Shown here in pieces: positions 23,775-31,321 of a stretch of 47,390 bases of DNA. The stretch spans positions 1 through 47,390 of the IMG/VR virus record IMGVR_UViG_3300042946_000447. One strand, written 5' to 3'. How positions within the stretch are numbered: the first letter of the stretch is position 1; every line of letters begins with the position of its first letter. The notes under the pieces were generated by a model. It was not told where the DNA came from, made no database searches, and was given only the letters and a program-made list of their open reading frames with translations. This stretch comes from a virus. The position numbers and the translations under genes are program-made.

Positions 23775-24391
23775 CTCGCCCCCAGCCTTTCGCAAAGTTC
23801 CACAGCCCAGCGATAGGCCCACCGCTCGACCTCGGCTGGCTTGTGCTGAATCAAACGCCACTCGTCGAGCGCTTCCTGTGCCACCATCGCGTTGCCGTCG
23901 TCGGGGTCGGGCGTGAGGGTCTTTGGCGTCGGCGGAATCACCGAAAGGTTTGCGGCGATTGACGTGTCCGTTACCGGGACGATTGGCTGCGGACCTTGCT
24001 GTAGCGTCGCAGGCTCGCTACGAACGCCCAGCCAGCCTCGTTCAATCATCTGCTCCGTAGACACCAGCCATGGGCTATTCTGGTCTTCCGCCCACCGCTT
24101 ACCGTTGAACCACGCTGGACGAACCTCGCCGTCTTCATGTGTCACGTCATAATCACCAGGCTCGTCTTCGCGCGGCCAAAAAAAAGCTGGCTCAGCATCC
24201 GCAGGCTCGCGGCGGACGCCGAGGTAGCCACGCTCGATCAATTGGGCTGTGAGCAACTGCCACGGAGCAAACGGACCTTCAGACCACTTTGATCCGTTCC
24301 ACCACAAGCGATGAATCTCGCCGTCGCTATGTGTCACCTCAAGCCAGCCACGACGCTCGTCAAGCGGCCATTCGTATTCCGCCTCACTCAT
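23771..24391 (-). CDS. Tandem-repeat protein with two WxNGxxW modules
   Basis: The 206-residue protein has two copies of a module of about 47 residues, at 17-63 and 81-127. Shared features are VTH-DGE, W-NGK/S-W, an SPW/APW step and a LIERG-LGVR end. The module looks like a small beta-sheet followed by a helix. A Pro/Thr-rich linker (NLSVIPPTPKTLTPDPD) and a helical C-terminus (EVERWAYRWAVELCERLG) follow. The ATG overlaps the preceding stop region. Function unknown. Duplication inside the gene is clear. Confidence 0.72.
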   Translation of the reverse strand: MSEAEYEWPLDERRGWLEVTHSDGEIHRLWWNGSKWSEGPFAPWQLLTAQLIERGYLGVRREPADAEPAFFWPREDEPGDYDVTHEDGEVRPAWFNGKRWAEDQNSPWLVSTEQMIERGWLGVRSEPATLQQGPQPIVPVTDTSIAANLSVIPPTPKTLTPDPDDGNAMVAQEALDEWRLIQHKPAEVERWAYRWAVELCERLGAR

Positions 24392-24584
24392 CCCCCACCG
24401 CCTTTCCGATCCACTCAATGGACAACTGCAACTGATCCGCATGGACCTTGAGCGGCGAGCCAGCACACTGGCGGATCGCCTCAGTCACATGGTCGTATTG
24501 CTCTTGATTCAATAGCACCTGATGGACGTTGCCATTCGACAGCTTGGCGATCACGCCAAACACGGGGGCGACTGTTTCACTCAC
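24384..24584 (-). CDS. Hypothetical small protein
   Basis: The 66-residue protein starts at GTG (24582-24584), which overlaps the TGA of the preceding gene (GTGA). It begins VSETVAPVFGVIAKL and has a beta-hairpin then a helix (QEQYDHVTEAIRQCA), ending with a strand. It is an ordinary small early phage gene with no recognised function. Confidence 0.65.
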   Translation of the reverse strand: MSETVAPVFGVIAKLSNGNVHQVLLNQEQYDHVTEAIRQCAGSPLKVHADQLQLSIEWIGKAVGDE

Positions 24585-24841
24585 AAGACACCGCCTTTCT
24601 TCGCCAGTTCGGCCAGTAGGGCGTCTGCTGCTTCGACAGCTACGTGAGACGCCACTGCATGCGACATCTGAACCGGCAAGCCCATCAATCCCTGCATCGC
24701 CATCGCGGCAAACAATTCGCGCTTTGTTAGGCCAATTTCCCAGCCCGAGTAGCTGCCCGTCTGCTGGCCTCGAACCTTGTCGTCTGGCCCAAATTGACAC
24801 TCGACCGGCATCGCTGGCATGTCTCCGTTTTCAATGCTCAC
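24581..24841 (-). CDS. Phage protein of the LTKREYFAAMAMQG type
   Basis: The 86-residue protein has MPAMPVE early and GLTKRELFAAMAMQGLMG in the middle, followed by a helix ending DALLAELAKK. This pair of motifs is very common in small phage and prophage proteins of unknown function. The GTG at 24839-24841 has AAGG 9 bases upstream; the internal ATG before PAMPVE is the alternative start. Confidence 0.75.
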   Translation of the reverse strand: MSIENGDMPAMPVECQFGPDDKVRGQQTGSYSGWEIGLTKRELFAAMAMQGLMGLPVQMSHAVASHVAVEAADALLAELAKKGGVL

Positions 24842-24909
24842 TCTGCACCGCCTTTCTCTCTCTGATGTCCCCGAAATCTGCCTCGGGAACATGCTGGGTT
24901 TTGCGGGAA

Positions 24910-25293
24910 TTACCGGGCCGACACATAGGCCACTGCGGCGGCGATTGCCTTGTCGTGGTCGTCGTAAAAGTCGCCGCCGATGCCATTTGTCATCGTGAAC
25001 AGGTATTGCACAGCCCGCACCATCGCACACCTGGCCGTCTTGCCGTCCACCTTCTCGACCGATCGCGCGATCACCGAGCCGTCGGCGCATTCCTCGATCT
25101 CGTGCAGCGGCTGGCAGTGGTACTTCTCAAACTTGTCTCGCATCGAGAAGCCCGTCTCTTGCGAAGAGAACGACGGCAGTTCCTGTCCATGCTGGTCCCA
25201 TCGCCGCATGAACTCTTGTGCCGAAATGATCCCAACAACCCCGTCAGCCCCCTCGCACACTTCGACCCCGCCGATCTTCTGCCAGTTCGACAC
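24910..25293 (-). CDS. Hypothetical protein
   Basis: The 127-residue protein starts at GTG (MSNWQKIGG) with AGGAG 6 bases upstream, two bases after the RusA stop. It has a mixed fold with the stretch LHEIEECADGSVIARSV and a C-terminal helical part (DHDKAIAAAVAYVSAR). No family is recognised. It lies in the replication and recombination cluster. Confidence 0.65.
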   Translation of the reverse strand: MSNWQKIGGVEVCEGADGVVGIISAQEFMRRWDQHGQELPSFSSQETGFSMRDKFEKYHCQPLHEIEECADGSVIARSVEKVDGKTARCAMVRAVQYLFTMTNGIGGDFYDDHDKAIAAAVAYVSAR

Positions 25294-25294
25294 G

Positions 25295-25657
25295 TCAGTC
25301 TCCTATCTCGCTCACCTCAACCATCACCCGACCATGCGGGGTTACGTCGCCCCGCTCCATTTCCAGCCGGTCAACCTGCGAGTCGTCATCCCACACGCCA
25401 GCCGCCGTCAGCCCGTCCAAGATTGGCTTGAGCAGGTTGTCCAGGTCTCGCTTCCGCTTGTCCGGCGGCATGATGCAGACCGACAGCTTGACCCGACCGA
25501 GCAACTTGCGAGACACCTTGCCAGCCAGATCGGCCAGCAGTTCCTTGCGGAATAGCTGTCCGTTCTTCGAGACCATCACGCCGCCGCGTCTCGTCCTGAT
25601 CCAGTAGTTGTTCACGCTGGGCGGCCACGGCAGCCAGAGACGCATCGGGCGAGCCAT
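25295..25657 (-). CDS. rusA: RusA-type Holliday junction resolvase
   Basis: The 120-residue protein matches RusA in length and core. It starts RLWLPWPPSVNNYW, and the catalytic part is KRDLDNLLKPILDGL (D71, D73, K77) with D90-D92 in VWDDDSQV. RusA cuts four-way DNA junctions as a dimer, here probably to resolve branched DNA before packaging. AAAGG precedes the ATG, which follows directly on the upstream stop. It works alongside the RecT/YqaJ pair upstream. Confidence 0.95.
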   Translation of the reverse strand: MARPMRLWLPWPPSVNNYWIRTRRGGVMVSKNGQLFRKELLADLAGKVSRKLLGRVKLSVCIMPPDKRKRDLDNLLKPILDGLTAAGVWDDDSQVDRLEMERGDVTPHGRVMVEVSEIGD

Positions 25658-25885
25658 TCACGCACCGCCTTTCAGGATGGCGTCGATTTGCTGCTTGGTC
25701 CTATTGGCTTCGCCGTGGTGCGCCAGCTTTGTCTTGATGTCGCGGAAATCCCCCGCGTCAAACATCTGTTGGCCGAACTCATCAATCAGCGACCCCAACG
25801 CCTCAAGCTCGGCGATCCGTGCCGTCTGCTCGACGATCCTCCCATGCGCCGCCTCGATGATTCTGACCGCTTCCAAATCCGTCAT
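25658..25885 (-). CDS. Coiled-coil hypothetical protein
   Basis: The 75-residue protein (MTDLEAVRIIEAAHG) is one long helical heptad region (RIVEQTARIAELEALGSLIDEF) with a helical tail. It lies between SSB and RusA. It may be a small accessory factor to either; nothing else is visible. Confidence 0.62.
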   Translation of the reverse strand: MTDLEAVRIIEAAHGRIVEQTARIAELEALGSLIDEFGQQMFDAGDFRDIKTKLAHHGEANRTKQQIDAILKGGA

Positions 25886-25895
25886 GCTGCACCCC

Positions 25896-26336
25896 CTAAA
25901 ACGGAACGTCTTCGTCGGCCCCGGTCACTTGTTTCTCCGCCGCTTCGGTCCAGTTGCTACTGCCCTGCGGCACTTCCTGCGGCCCATCCGGCTTCTCGCT
26001 CTTGCCGCCGACCATCACCATCCGCTCGGCCGTCACCTTGAGCTTGCTCCGCTTCTGCCCGGTCGCTTTGTCGTCCCAGGTGTCCATCGTCAGCCGACCC
26101 TCGATCAGCACAGCCCGGCCTTTCGCCAGATACTCGCCAGCAATCTCGGCATCGCGGCCCCAGAGCGTCACATCAACGAACGTCACTTCCTCTTTTTTCT
26201 GCTGCGTCGCCTTGTCGAACCACGTCCGGTTGACCGCGAGGCTAATCTCCGCGACGGCGCTGCTGTTCGGCAGATACCGTACCTGCGGGTCTCGCGTCAG
26301 GTTGCCCATCAGGATCACTTTGTTAAAACTTGCCAT
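25896..26336 (-). CDS. ssb: Single-stranded DNA-binding protein
   Basis: About 146 residues with the full SSB layout: [18 protein letters not shown] at the start, the OB-fold strands through [20 protein letters not shown] and RLTMDTW, then a linker and the acidic tip DEDVPF. The tip is the usual docking site for partner proteins. The ATG at 26334-26336 has GGGGAG 9 bases upstream; an in-frame ATG three codons earlier is less likely. It protects single strands during replication and recombination. Confidence 0.96.
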   Translation of the reverse strand: MASFNKVILMGNLTRDPQVRYLPNSSAVAEISLAVNRTWFDKATQQKKEEVTFVDVTLWGRDAEIAGEYLAKGRAVLIEGRLTMDTWDDKATGQKRSKLKVTAERMVMVGGKSEKPDGPQEVPQGSSNWTEAAEKQVTGADEDVPF

Positions 26337-26354
26337 CTCTCCCATCTCCCCGTG

Positions 26355-26804
26355 TTAGTCCACTGTTAAACCCATGTCCTGCGCAATCTGCTTCACCACG
26401 TCCTTCCCTGGCTTTCCCATGTCGTCATCACCCGCCATCGGGACGTACGCCCGAGGCATCTTCCGCTGACAGAGCCTGAATAGGTCTGCGACCTCCGGGA
26501 ATCGCGTCTCCGAGGTTGCTAGCTCCACGACCGACAGATTGACCACCTTCGCCGGGAACCGCCGCAGAACGCAAAACCACGCGCTCAGTTGCTGCTTCGT
26601 AAAATTCGAGGTTCTTTTGAGCGTGGTGAGTGCCACCATCGCCCGGAAGAATTCCTTCTTCGATAGCCCAGTCGGCGAGGGCTGCGTTGTTAGCGGCCTC
26701 GCGGTCGTATTCGTGAGTTGCGAGTCCGCCACGCTTGCCGTGACCGGCGGTAGAGAAAACACCAGCCGCGTTGGCGTTGCCACTTCCGATTCGTCGCTCA
26801 GCAT
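26355..26804 (-). CDS. Candidate helicase loader (G39P-like)
   Basis: The 149-residue protein starts MLSDESEVATPTR, with a disordered first third. The core is GLSKKEFFRAMVAL, then QLSAWFCVLRRFPAKVVNLSVVELATSETRFPEVADLF. This resembles helicase-loader or inhibitor proteins of the G39P group, whose helical core has the W-x-x-x-L/F-P step. Its place right after the replication initiator gene is where loaders sit. It overlaps that gene by 377 bases in another frame, so both reading frames must be coding there. Alternative: only one frame is translated in the overlap. Confidence 0.65.
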   Translation of the reverse strand: MLSDESEVATPTRLVFSLPPVTASVADSQLTNTTARPLTTQPSPTGLSKKEFFRAMVALTTLKRTSNFTKQQLSAWFCVLRRFPAKVVNLSVVELATSETRFPEVADLFRLCQRKMPRAYVPMAGDDDMGKPGKDVVKQIAQDMGLTVD

Positions 26805-27552
26805 CGTTTTTCTCCCATGTTCGTACACACGCCTGCCAATCCTTGATCTGCCGCCCGTTGCTCATGACCCAGCCCCTGGCGGCGTAGTGATCCACGAACC
26901 GCTCAGGGTCCACGGCGTTGGCCCGCTCGGTGCAGTAGGCTCGAACTTCTTGGACGGTTGGAGCAACAAAGCGGCGGGACGGTTTCGGTTTCTGTTGCGA
27001 AGCAACCACAGATTCTGCGCCAGCAGAATCAGGGATAGGTACAGGTTTAGGTATAGGTATGAATGTTGCCCACTTACTTCCCGGTTCTTTCCCGGTTGTT
27101 ACCCCACTTAATTCCCGGTTGTCTCCCGGTTCTTTACCCACATCCTTAGTCAAATTTGACGTAGAAAGTGGGGTGACAAATTCTGCCATGTCGCCTTCGT
27201 CGGTCGGCGAGTCGTCCAATCCTTGGAATTTCACAGGCACTTCGACCCAGTACCGACCCGGCTTCGCTTTCGCTCCGGGGATGTAAACAAGCCATCCCGA
27301 CTCAATCGCCTTTTCTCTCTGGCGGTCCATTGCCTTGACGTTCGAGAACCCCGCCACCGCTGCCAGTTGCTCATTCCAGAACGTGACCTCGCTGGTGTAC
27401 TTCCGAGCGTCCTCAGTCATCGCAATTACGCACAGCAGCGAGAACACGCCCTGCCCGTGTTCCTGCGCAACGCAGGTCTTGACCATCGCCCGAATCGCCT
27501 TGTTGGCGAAGAACGGGGGTCGCTTCGGGTATGTCGGCGTCTCACCCGCCAT
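26428..27552 (-). CDS. DnaD-like replication initiation protein
   Basis: The 374-residue protein starts MAGETPTYPKRPPFFANKA. It has a winged-helix-like N-terminal domain (about 20-110, WNEQLAAVAGFSNVKAMDRQREKAIESGW), a variable linker, and near residue 210 the PTVQEVRAYCTERAN...FVDHYAARGW...KDWQACVRTWEKN core found in phage O-like initiators and DnaD-like proteins. It should bind the origin and recruit a helicase loader. After the WEKN core about 125 more residues overlap the next gene, which is longer than usual. The start lies 11 bases inside the gene before it. Confidence 0.8.
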   Translation of the reverse strand: MAGETPTYPKRPPFFANKAIRAMVKTCVAQEHGQGVFSLLCVIAMTEDARKYTSEVTFWNEQLAAVAGFSNVKAMDRQREKAIESGWLVYIPGAKAKPGRYWVEVPVKFQGLDDSPTDEGDMAEFVTPLSTSNLTKDVGKEPGDNRELSGVTTGKEPGSKWATFIPIPKPVPIPDSAGAESVVASQQKPKPSRRFVAPTVQEVRAYCTERANAVDPERFVDHYAARGWVMSNGRQIKDWQACVRTWEKNDAERRIGSGNANAAGVFSTAGHGKRGGLATHEYDREAANNAALADWAIEEGILPGDGGTHHAQKNLEFYEAATERVVLRSAAVPGEGGQSVGRGASNLGDAIPGGRRPIQALSAEDASGVRPDGG

Positions 27553-27844
27553 GGATATAAACCTTGATCTGCTTTTCAATGTCGTCCAAGACATTCCACT
27601 GCAACACCGTGAACTCTTTGCAGAACGCCAGCACCGTCTGCCAGCCGCCCAGACTGCCCGGCACGGCAACGATGTCGTCCATTGACCGAACCTCTTCGCA
27701 CCGCGACAAGATCAGTGGCACGGCACGCTCCATGACGTTGGCGTACCGCTGCCAGTGATTGTCAGCCCACGTCATGGCGATCAGGTGCCATTGCCGCTTG
27801 GTCAGGCTTACGGGGCGTTTGTCGGTCGCTGTGCTAGCGGTCAT
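27542..27844 (-). CDS. Hypothetical protein before the initiator
   Basis: The 100-residue protein (MTASTATDKRPVSL) is helical with several Trp (QWHLIAMTWADNHW, then WQTVLAFCKEF). It is coupled to the MazG gene by an ATGA overlap. No family is recognised. Its position suggests a DNA metabolism accessory function. Confidence 0.65.
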   Translation of the reverse strand: MTASTATDKRPVSLTKRQWHLIAMTWADNHWQRYANVMERAVPLILSRCEEVRSMDDIVAVPGSLGGWQTVLAFCKEFTVLQWNVLDDIEKQIKVYIHGG

Positions 27845-28179
27845 CGGTTGTCACCGCTTCCGCCGATCTTGTTGCGTTCCTGGCGGTCCGTCAGTTTGTC
27901 GATGTTCATCGAGGCGACCGCCCCCAGCGTTGCCTGAAGCTCGACCGCCAGTTGCGAGACGTACCAAAGCACGTCGCCAATCTCGTGCAGAATCGCCAGC
28001 CGAACTTCGTCGCTTAGTTCGCCGCCATCGTCGCGGATAACCTTTTTCCATTTCCCGGCGACCTCCCCGGCCTCGCTTGTCAGCCCGTGAATGCAGTAGT
28101 CAACGCCGCAATGCTTCGGGTACTTCGCGAACTCTTCCGCCATCACTTGGTATTCGTTCAGCCGCTTGATCCGTTCCAT
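27841..28179 (-). CDS. MazG-like nucleotide pyrophosphohydrolase
   Basis: The 112-residue all-helical protein has the MazG metal-binding pattern: GLTSEAGEVAGKWKK with E36 and E39, then HEIGDVLWYVSQLA with E66 and D69. The family hydrolyses NTPs or dNTPs to monophosphates. Phage versions may adjust nucleotide pools or interfere with the ppGpp response. AAGGGGA lies 4 bases before the ATG. The start is preceded by the structured tRNA-like region. Confidence 0.88.
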   Translation of the reverse strand: MERIKRLNEYQVMAEEFAKYPKHCGVDYCIHGLTSEAGEVAGKWKKVIRDDGGELSDEVRLAILHEIGDVLWYVSQLAVELQATLGAVASMNIDKLTDRQERNKIGGSGDNR

Positions 28180-28214
28180 ACAATCCCCTTCGTGAGAGAA
28201 GCCACCACATCAAT

Positions 28215-28299
28215 TAGCTGGCGTCGGATTCGCACCGACCAGACCTAAGCCAAGCCACCGCAATGGAAGCCCGCTGAATTCACTTCAGCCGCACCAGCT
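28215..28299 (-). ncRNA. tRNA-like structured element
   Basis: On the minus strand, AGCTGGT (28293-28299) pairs fully with GCCAGCT (28216-28222), like a 7-bp acceptor stem, with discriminator A at 28215. Next to it is a T-arm: GTCGG and CCGAC around the 7-base loop TGCGAAT (28223-28239). The 85-base length fits a class II tRNA. A hairpin GCTGAA-GTGAA-TTCAGC is in the D-arm place, but no proper anticodon stem with a 7-base loop can be formed. It may be a degenerate tRNA or a tRNA mimic. Confidence 0.4.
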
Positions 28300-28302
28300 A
28301 CC

Positions 28303-28346
28303 GACCGGTTTCACCAGTCCATTCCGAGGCGGGGGGTCGAACCCCG
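28303..28346 (-). other. Second T-arm-like hairpin and adjacent stem-loop
   Basis: On the minus strand, CGGGG and CCCCG enclose the loop TTCGACC (28330-28346), a perfect tRNA T-arm, followed by CCTCGGA, as in the 3' end of a tRNA. No matching 5' acceptor strand is found upstream. Directly downstream is a 6-bp hairpin, GACTGG-TGAAA-CCGGTC (28303-28319). A 3' half-tRNA is what an attP core inside a tRNA gene would look like, but the integrase lies over 5 kb away. Confidence 0.35.
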
Positions 28347-28413
28347 TGCATCCTGCGTCGCGATCCAGGCTCAGCCCTCTTGGCCGTGGCCTCTACGCCC
28401 CCGGTCCCGTCCC

Positions 28414-29337
28414 TTACTTCGCTTTCTTCAACGCATCCGCCCTCGCCCGCAGTTCGACGCCCAGGTCTGTCTTTTCCTTCGGCGTCAGCGTGTCGTCGGT
28501 CTTGATGTCGTTGTCGATGCCCGCGAGTTGATCTAACTGCGCCGTGCGAACGACATTCAGATATAGCGGATATTGCGACGGCATCTCTTGCGGTTGCTCG
28601 ACCGGCACAGGCTCGGCCTCGATCACTTCCGGCTCCGCGACAGCGACCGGCGTTGCCTGCGTCTCCATCGTCATCGCCAGCCGGTCGGACTTACTCGCCC
28701 CTTCCGTGTACGTCACCGTCACCTGAGGGCGTTGCTTCTCGGCCATCCGCTCCAGGTCGTCATCGGTCAGCACGCCCAGCACCACGTCAGACGCGAACCG
28801 CCGCGCCCACTTGATCGTTGCCGAGTAAACGAGTTTCTGGTCTGGGTCTTTCACCCACATTTCGTTACTGGTCTTGGCCTGTGCGACCGACAGAGAGACC
28901 GTGCGGACTTCCGTTTCGCCCTCGAACGTGCCCGAAACCGTCACCGTCCGTTGCGGCCCCTCGCCGGTAAACTTGTAGGACAGCCGGTTGACCAGCCCGG
29001 CCCGCTTGTTCACCAGCGCCTGAATTACCTTGCCCTGATAGGCCAGCTTGCCGCCGATCTCGTAGGATTCACCGGCCAGAGCGAACGGGTCCATCTGCCA
29101 CCGCATCGCCTGATTGACCACCAGGAACGAGTTAGCGACCACCTTCGACGGCGGATGCTCGATAAAGTTCCCGCCCTTCTTGGTGCCCCGCAGGTGTTGC
29201 GGCAGTAGCGGCGACTCAGCCATCAGCCGGGCGATTCGCTGCATGTGTTCAAACATGCCGGTGTCCATGACCGGAATCGGGTCCGAGACGATGATCTTTT
29301 GTGATTGCTGCGGCAGTGCCGCCAGTTCCGTACTCAT
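28414..29337 (-). CDS. recT: RecT-family single-strand annealing protein
   Basis: The 307-residue protein has the RecT core: PSKVVANSFLVVNQAMRWQMDPFALAG (about residues 63-89), then YEIGGKLAYQGKVIQALVNKR and KWARRFASDVVLGV. The C-terminal third is acidic and Pro-rich with a helical end. It anneals complementary single strands made by the YqaJ exonuclease upstream, whose stop overlaps this start (ATGA). Together they form a Red-like recombination pair. An SSB and RusA are further down the same operon. Confidence 0.93.
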   Translation of the reverse strand: MSTELAALPQQSQKIIVSDPIPVMDTGMFEHMQRIARLMAESPLLPQHLRGTKKGGNFIEHPPSKVVANSFLVVNQAMRWQMDPFALAGESYEIGGKLAYQGKVIQALVNKRAGLVNRLSYKFTGEGPQRTVTVSGTFEGETEVRTVSLSVAQAKTSNEMWVKDPDQKLVYSATIKWARRFASDVVLGVLTDDDLERMAEKQRPQVTVTYTEGASKSDRLAMTMETQATPVAVAEPEVIEAEPVPVEQPQEMPSQYPLYLNVVRTAQLDQLAGIDNDIKTDDTLTPKEKTDLGVELRARADALKKAK

Positions 29338-30227
29338 TTCTGTTTCACCTCCCGAATCGTGATGTATGAATTCCGCGTAAACGACGGCACCACCGTCTCT
29401 TTGACTTCTTTGCGCACCAGTTGCAGCGACTCACCCACGCCAGTCCCCGCGTTGCCTAGTGCGAAAGCGACCTTCGACCGGCACAGTTCCCGCTCTGTTT
29501 CGAGGCTCTTAATCTGCTGGGCCAACTCTTGCTGGCGACCCCACAGCGTTTCGATCTCGGCAGGCAGTTCAATCACCTCGTCGTTGACCGCCCGGTTGAG
29601 GCTCCGCACCAGATCGCGGGTCGCGTCGTGCTGCCAGTTCGGCTCCGGCGGATCGCGTCGCTGGATGCGGTCCCACAGTTCCGCCTCGGCTGCGGTGATG
29701 CGCTCGATCAACGCCTCGTTCCGCTCAACGTAGCCTTCCCAGATGCGGTCTTTGTCGATCAGCACAACCAAAAACATGGCTTCCAAGTCGCAAACCGCCA
29801 TCGCCTGTTGGCATTGCAGCACCCACTCGGCAGGGGCTTCGTCAGTGCCTTCCGCCCCAAGTTCTGCGGCTCGTCGCCATGTTGTTGACTTGATCTCGAC
29901 GCCTTCAAAGTCTGCCAGAATCGCGTCTGGCGTTGCTGTCTGAAACGCGAACCCGTCGCGGCGGTACATGGGACACGGGTACTGCAAAACAACCCGGCCC
30001 GTCTTCTCCATCCACCGCTCCAGAATCAGCGGCTCCAGTTGCCGCCCCCACCACATCGCATCCGTGTCTTCCATCTCTGGCAACTCGCCTGTCTTGCGAG
30101 CGTAGATATGGAGCGGTGTTTCGTACGATGACAGCCCGCACGCTCCAGCAGCCTCGCTCGACCCAATGCTAAACGGCCTCGCCGCAAGCCATTCCGGCGT
30201 TCCCGACATTGCTACTTCAATTGGCAT
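29334..30227 (-). CDS. YqaJ-family (lambda-exonuclease-like) nuclease
   Basis: The 297-residue protein has the D-ExK core of YqaJ/lambda exonucleases: IGSSEAAGACGLS near the start, GRQLEPLILERW (G61, R62, E65), TPDAILADFEGVEIKST (D101, E111, K113) and a following QCQQAMAV motif. It digests one strand from DNA ends, making substrate for RecT. The C-terminal part is a long coiled-coil-like helix (LWGRQQELAQQIKSLETERELC). GAGGGGGAG precedes the ATG. Confidence 0.94.
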   Translation of the reverse strand: MPIEVAMSGTPEWLAARPFSIGSSEAAGACGLSSYETPLHIYARKTGELPEMEDTDAMWWGRQLEPLILERWMEKTGRVVLQYPCPMYRRDGFAFQTATPDAILADFEGVEIKSTTWRRAAELGAEGTDEAPAEWVLQCQQAMAVCDLEAMFLVVLIDKDRIWEGYVERNEALIERITAAEAELWDRIQRRDPPEPNWQHDATRDLVRSLNRAVNDEVIELPAEIETLWGRQQELAQQIKSLETERELCRSKVAFALGNAGTGVGESLQLVRKEVKETVVPSFTRNSYITIREVKQK

Positions 30228-30531
30228 CGCTCCCCCTCGCTAAGTCTTCCTCACACAACTCCTCAAGCCGCTCCATCAGCAGTCGGCTACGCATCAACTT
30301 CCGCTTCCAATGCCCCTCGCACTCGGGCGGTTCGTCCGTGTCGTGCCACTCGATCCGCTCGCCGCCAACAACGCCGTAGGCATCGAGCCGCATTACCCAG
30401 ACGCTATCGACGGCATCCCCGATAGGCGGCGTGTCGTGGTCGCCCTTGTCGCCATTGCGCACCGAGTAGTGTGCGACCCCGCGATAGGCCCATTCGGAGT
30501 CGTCAATCTCAAAGCTAACGGCCCGCGTCAT
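30217..30531 (-). CDS. Hypothetical protein
   Basis: The 104-residue protein starts MTRAVSFEIDDSEWAYRG, has a beta-rich first part (VWVMRLDAYGVVGGERIEW) and a charged helical end (LMERLEELCEEDLARG). The start lies 17 bases inside the preceding ParB-like gene and the stop overlaps the YqaJ gene. No family is recognised. Confidence 0.63.
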   Translation of the reverse strand: MTRAVSFEIDDSEWAYRGVAHYSVRNGDKGDHDTPPIGDAVDSVWVMRLDAYGVVGGERIEWHDTDEPPECEGHWKRKLMRSRLLMERLEELCEEDLARGSDAN

Positions 30532-31321
30532 TGCCGCCCTCGCCAGTCGTCTGCCCTGACAGATGCAGAATCGCCAGATCAATCGACGATGCCGCGTGAG
30601 CTAGTTCCATGTCATCGCCTTCAATCAGCCCGTTGATGATGTCGTCTCGAATGTCGATCAACTGAACGACGAACACATTGACCTTTTCGCGAACAGCCTG
30701 GAGCGGCATCCGTCGCGGCTGCGTTCGCACGAATCGCGGCGCGGCAATCGGTTCTTCTGTGACAACTGGCACGGGCTCCGGTGCAGGCTCAGGCGGCTTG
30801 GCGGGTCGCTGCGGTACTGTTCGCGTCTTTCCGTCTTGCGATTGAACGCGGCGAGGGTGAGTCGCGTTGTCAACTGGATAATTATCCAGTTGCTTTGCCG
30901 GATACAGTTCCTCGCGAAGCGATGCGACAGTCGCGTGATGCACTTTGACCACATCAGCAATCCACCGATCCGACTTTGCTCGCCACTCCTCATCCCGCAG
31001 CAGAGTGTCAATGGCTCGTCGCTTGTCGGCGTTCGTCCTGCGGTGCCCGTGTGCTGCATTCGCTCCAGCCGCGTACAAGATCGCATCTCGCAACGTTCCA
31101 GCCTTGACCTCACACGCGATGTCAGCAGCACCCGCCCGGATGTGCGCCGCAAGCCTGTGAAATCCATCGGCCAAGATGTATCGCGACCCGTCGTAAAAAA
31201 CTGTGACCGGCGGCAGGCTATCCAGACACGCGGCGTAGTCGTCAACAATCTTGTCCATCACCTCGGCCCGCATCTGCGTGCCGCAGTTGTTGGCGACTCT
31301 CTGTAGTGGTATCCGTTCCAT
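30515..31321 (-). CDS. ParB-like protein 1
   Basis: The 268-residue protein has a ParB/Srx-like nucleotide-binding segment YILADGFHRLAAHIRAG (about residues 47-63), then a helix-turn-helix-like region (RWIADVVKVHHATVASLREEL), a Pro-rich linker (PAKPPEPAPEPVPVV) and a helical C-terminus. ParB-fold domains bind CTP and DNA, or in related families act as kinases or nucleases. Its ATG overlaps the stop of the second ParB-like gene (TAATG), so the pair is co-translated. Possible roles are partition, DNA modification or regulation. Confidence 0.8.
   Translation of the reverse strand: MERIPLQRVANNCGTQMRAEVMDKIVDDYAACLDSLPPVTVFYDGSRYILADGFHRLAAHIRAGAADIACEVKAGTLRDAILYAAGANAAHGHRRTNADKRRAIDTLLRDEEWRAKSDRWIADVVKVHHATVASLREELYPAKQLDNYPVDNATHPRRVQSQDGKTRTVPQRPAKPPEPAPEPVPVVTEEPIAAPRFVRTQPRRMPLQAVREKVNVFVVQLIDIRDDIINGLIEGDDMELAHAASSIDLAILHLSGQTTGEGGNDAGR

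Noticed and set aside
26428-27669. 39-codon upstream extension of the initiator
   Set aside because: It is Arg/Cys/Ser-rich shadow of the preceding gene; the ATG at 27550-27552 fits the family start.
28215-28299. Functional tRNA gene call
   Set aside because: The acceptor and T-arm are good, but no anticodon stem with a 7-base loop and U33 could be folded, so no amino acid can be assigned.
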